From positions 1-14,910 of the forward strand of contig NZ_NUNF01000050.1 in assembly GCF_002585305.1 (NCBI RefSeq): a DNA stretch of 14,910 bases, written 5' to 3'. Both the position numbers and the translations under genes were made by a program. The stretch is from Bacillus sp. AFS037270 (GTDB taxonomy: Bacteria > Bacillota > Bacilli > Bacillales_B > DSM-18226). Numbering within the stretch: the first letter of the stretch is position 1; every line of letters begins with the position of its first letter. Positions 14,003-14,910 of this stretch are shown one piece after another. The notes under the pieces were generated by a model. That model was not told where the DNA came from. It ran no database searches and saw nothing but the letters and a program-made list of their open reading frames with translations.

Positions 14003-14031
14003 TTTACAACGCTTGTTTTATCCCATATGAT
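14003..14031 (+). promoter_or_regulatory. SigA promoter of the TrmB-family gene
   Basis: TTTACA (14003-14008), 17-base spacer, TATGAT (14026-14031), with five of six matches in each box. The -10 overlaps the upstream in-frame ATG at 14027, which rules that ATG out as the normal start. Confidence 0.7.
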
Positions 14032-14068
14032 TATTTTAGTGTTTCCAATTTTTTTAAAAGAGGTCAGA

Positions 14069-14833
14069 ATGATGCTTAGAAAGTTTGGATTTTCTCAATA
14101 TGAAAGCCAGGTATTTGAAGCTCTCGTGTCTTCCAATGAACCGTTGGATGCCACGCTCATTGTTAAATATTCTGGTGTTCCCAAGGCAAAGATTTATGAG
14201 GTGCTGACGCGGATGATTGAAAAAGGTCTAGTATTAGACTCTGTTTCCGAAAAGAAAAAACTCTATACCGCTCTGCCTCTAAATCTAGTTATTGAAAAAT
14301 TAACCAAGGAATTTGAAGAAAATATTAGTCAATTGAAAAACAATACCCATCAAAACAACAGGTCTGATGATCGCGTCTGGAGTTTAAAGGTTGATTCTTC
14401 TATTCAACTCCAATGTAAACAGCTTCTCCAAGAAGCGGAGCACTCGATTCAGATTTCAGTTTGGAAAGAAGACTTCCAAGAGTTTTTGCCAATTTTAATT
14501 GAAAAAGAACAATCAGGTGTAAAAGTCGAGGCACTTGTTGTGGGTGATGTTCAAGAATCACGCCTTTCATCCCTGCATATCCTGTCGCCTAATGAAGAAC
14601 ACCGCAGATTAGAGAAAAACCGCCTCATCATTATTGATGAGGAGACGATTTTGTTTGCCGGTGTAGAAAACGATTCATGGCAAGCCATGCTTACAAAATC
14701 AAAGCCGTTTGTGAAGTTTTTTGTCGAGTTTTTCTATCATGATGTCGTGTTAACAAAAGTCACAAAAAAATATGAAGACCAGTTAATGAATGATGAAGAA
14801 TTTAAACATCTTCTGTTAAGGCTCCGGTATTAA
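14069..14833 (+). CDS. TrmB-family transcriptional regulator
   Basis: 254 residues. Residues 1-70 form the TrmB winged helix (LRKFGFSQYESQVFEALV, then VPKAKIYEVLTRMIEKGLV), followed by a linker helix (72-92). Residues 110-250 resemble the TrmB C-terminal effector domain (SIQISVWKEDFQEFLPILIE, VKVEALVVGD, RLIIIDEETILFAGV). Archaeal and some Bacillus members sense sugars or other small metabolites. The start at 14069 follows AGAGG by five bases; ATG 14072 is equally possible, and ATG 14027 is excluded by the promoter. Divergent from nupC across 202 bp with two palindromes, so the natural guess is control of nucleoside uptake. The effector is unknown. Its TAA stop is the first three bases of a dispersed repeat. 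Confidence 0.88.
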   Translation: MMLRKFGFSQYESQVFEALVSSNEPLDATLIVKYSGVPKAKIYEVLTRMIEKGLVLDSVSEKKKLYTALPLNLVIEKLTKEFEENISQLKNNTHQNNRSDDRVWSLKVDSSIQLQCKQLLQEAEHSIQISVWKEDFQEFLPILIEKEQSGVKVEALVVGDVQESRLSSLHILSPNEEHRRLEKNRLIIIDEETILFAGVENDSWQAMLTKSKPFVKFFVEFFYHDVVLTKVTKKYEDQLMNDEEFKHLLLRLRY

Positions 14834-14910
14834 GAAAAGCGCAAGCGCCTTGGTCAGCCCCGACAAGCATAAGACGAGCCGGCCGAAAGGTTGCTCTTTA
14901 ACCTTTTGGA
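14831..14910 (+). repeat. dispersed structured repeat, copy B, cut by the window edge
   Basis: It matches 4563-4642 at 68 of 80 ungapped positions, including the conserved CCGAAAGGTT / AACCTTTTGG hairpin. It begins with the TAA stop codon of the TrmB-family gene and lies in the same orientation as that gene, as copy A does relative to dhaS. Confidence 0.8.

Overview
The window looks like the chromosome of a low-GC, Gram-positive, spore-forming-type bacterium of the Bacillaceae (Bacillus, Neobacillus, Cytobacillus or a relative). The grounds are strong AGGAGG-type ribosome binding sites, T-rich intrinsic terminators, close matches to Bacillus DhaS, GsiB and NupC, and two promoters of the SigB general-stress type. 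No rRNA, tRNA, phage, transposase or CRISPR was seen.

Layout, left to right. (1) 1-2809, minus strand: a MerR-type regulator fused to a Trm112-like zinc ribbon and a SAM methyltransferase, followed by an MFS exporter. This resembles a regulator plus drug-efflux pair. (2) 3077-4561: dhaS-like aldehyde dehydrogenase, with its 3' flank occupied by a ~270-bp structured dispersed repeat and then a terminator. (3) 4909-5311: gsiB, a KGG-repeat stress protein behind a SigB-type promoter. (4) 5521-7305: a stop-to-start-coupled pair of unrecognised coiled-coil proteins, the second with a C-terminal membrane anchor. (5) 7510-8671: a PfpI/DJ-1 family protein with a SigB-type promoter, convergent with a DoxX-family membrane protein. 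(6) 9263-11054, minus strand: a PhzF-family protein and a leucine-carboxyl-type SAM methyltransferase. (7) 11334-13866: an AzgA-like purine permease convergent with a NupC nucleoside transporter. (8) 14069-14833: a TrmB-family regulator divergent from nupC, ending in a second copy of the dispersed repeat at the window edge.

Functional themes. gsiB and the PfpI-like gene look like SigB general-stress genes. The permease, nupC and the TrmB-like regulator form a plausible nucleobase/nucleoside uptake neighbourhood, and the nupC/regulator gap contains two 22-bp palindromes and a cre-like site. MerR-methyltransferase plus MFS suggests small-molecule sensing and export.

The most unusual signals are non-coding. 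Two AT-rich arrays of a ~10-bp motif repeat every 20-21 bp, about two helical turns. One is TTGTTAATAT x6 at 7361-7472. The other is TTCTACAAA, about 7-9 units, at 9059-9243. Read in the sense of the gene just upstream, both arrays start their unit with TTTTGT or close to it and lie directly 3' of a gene. A third, weaker array of 25-26 bp period lies at 8847-8931. I do not recognise this repeat class, and it is the best candidate here for something undescribed.
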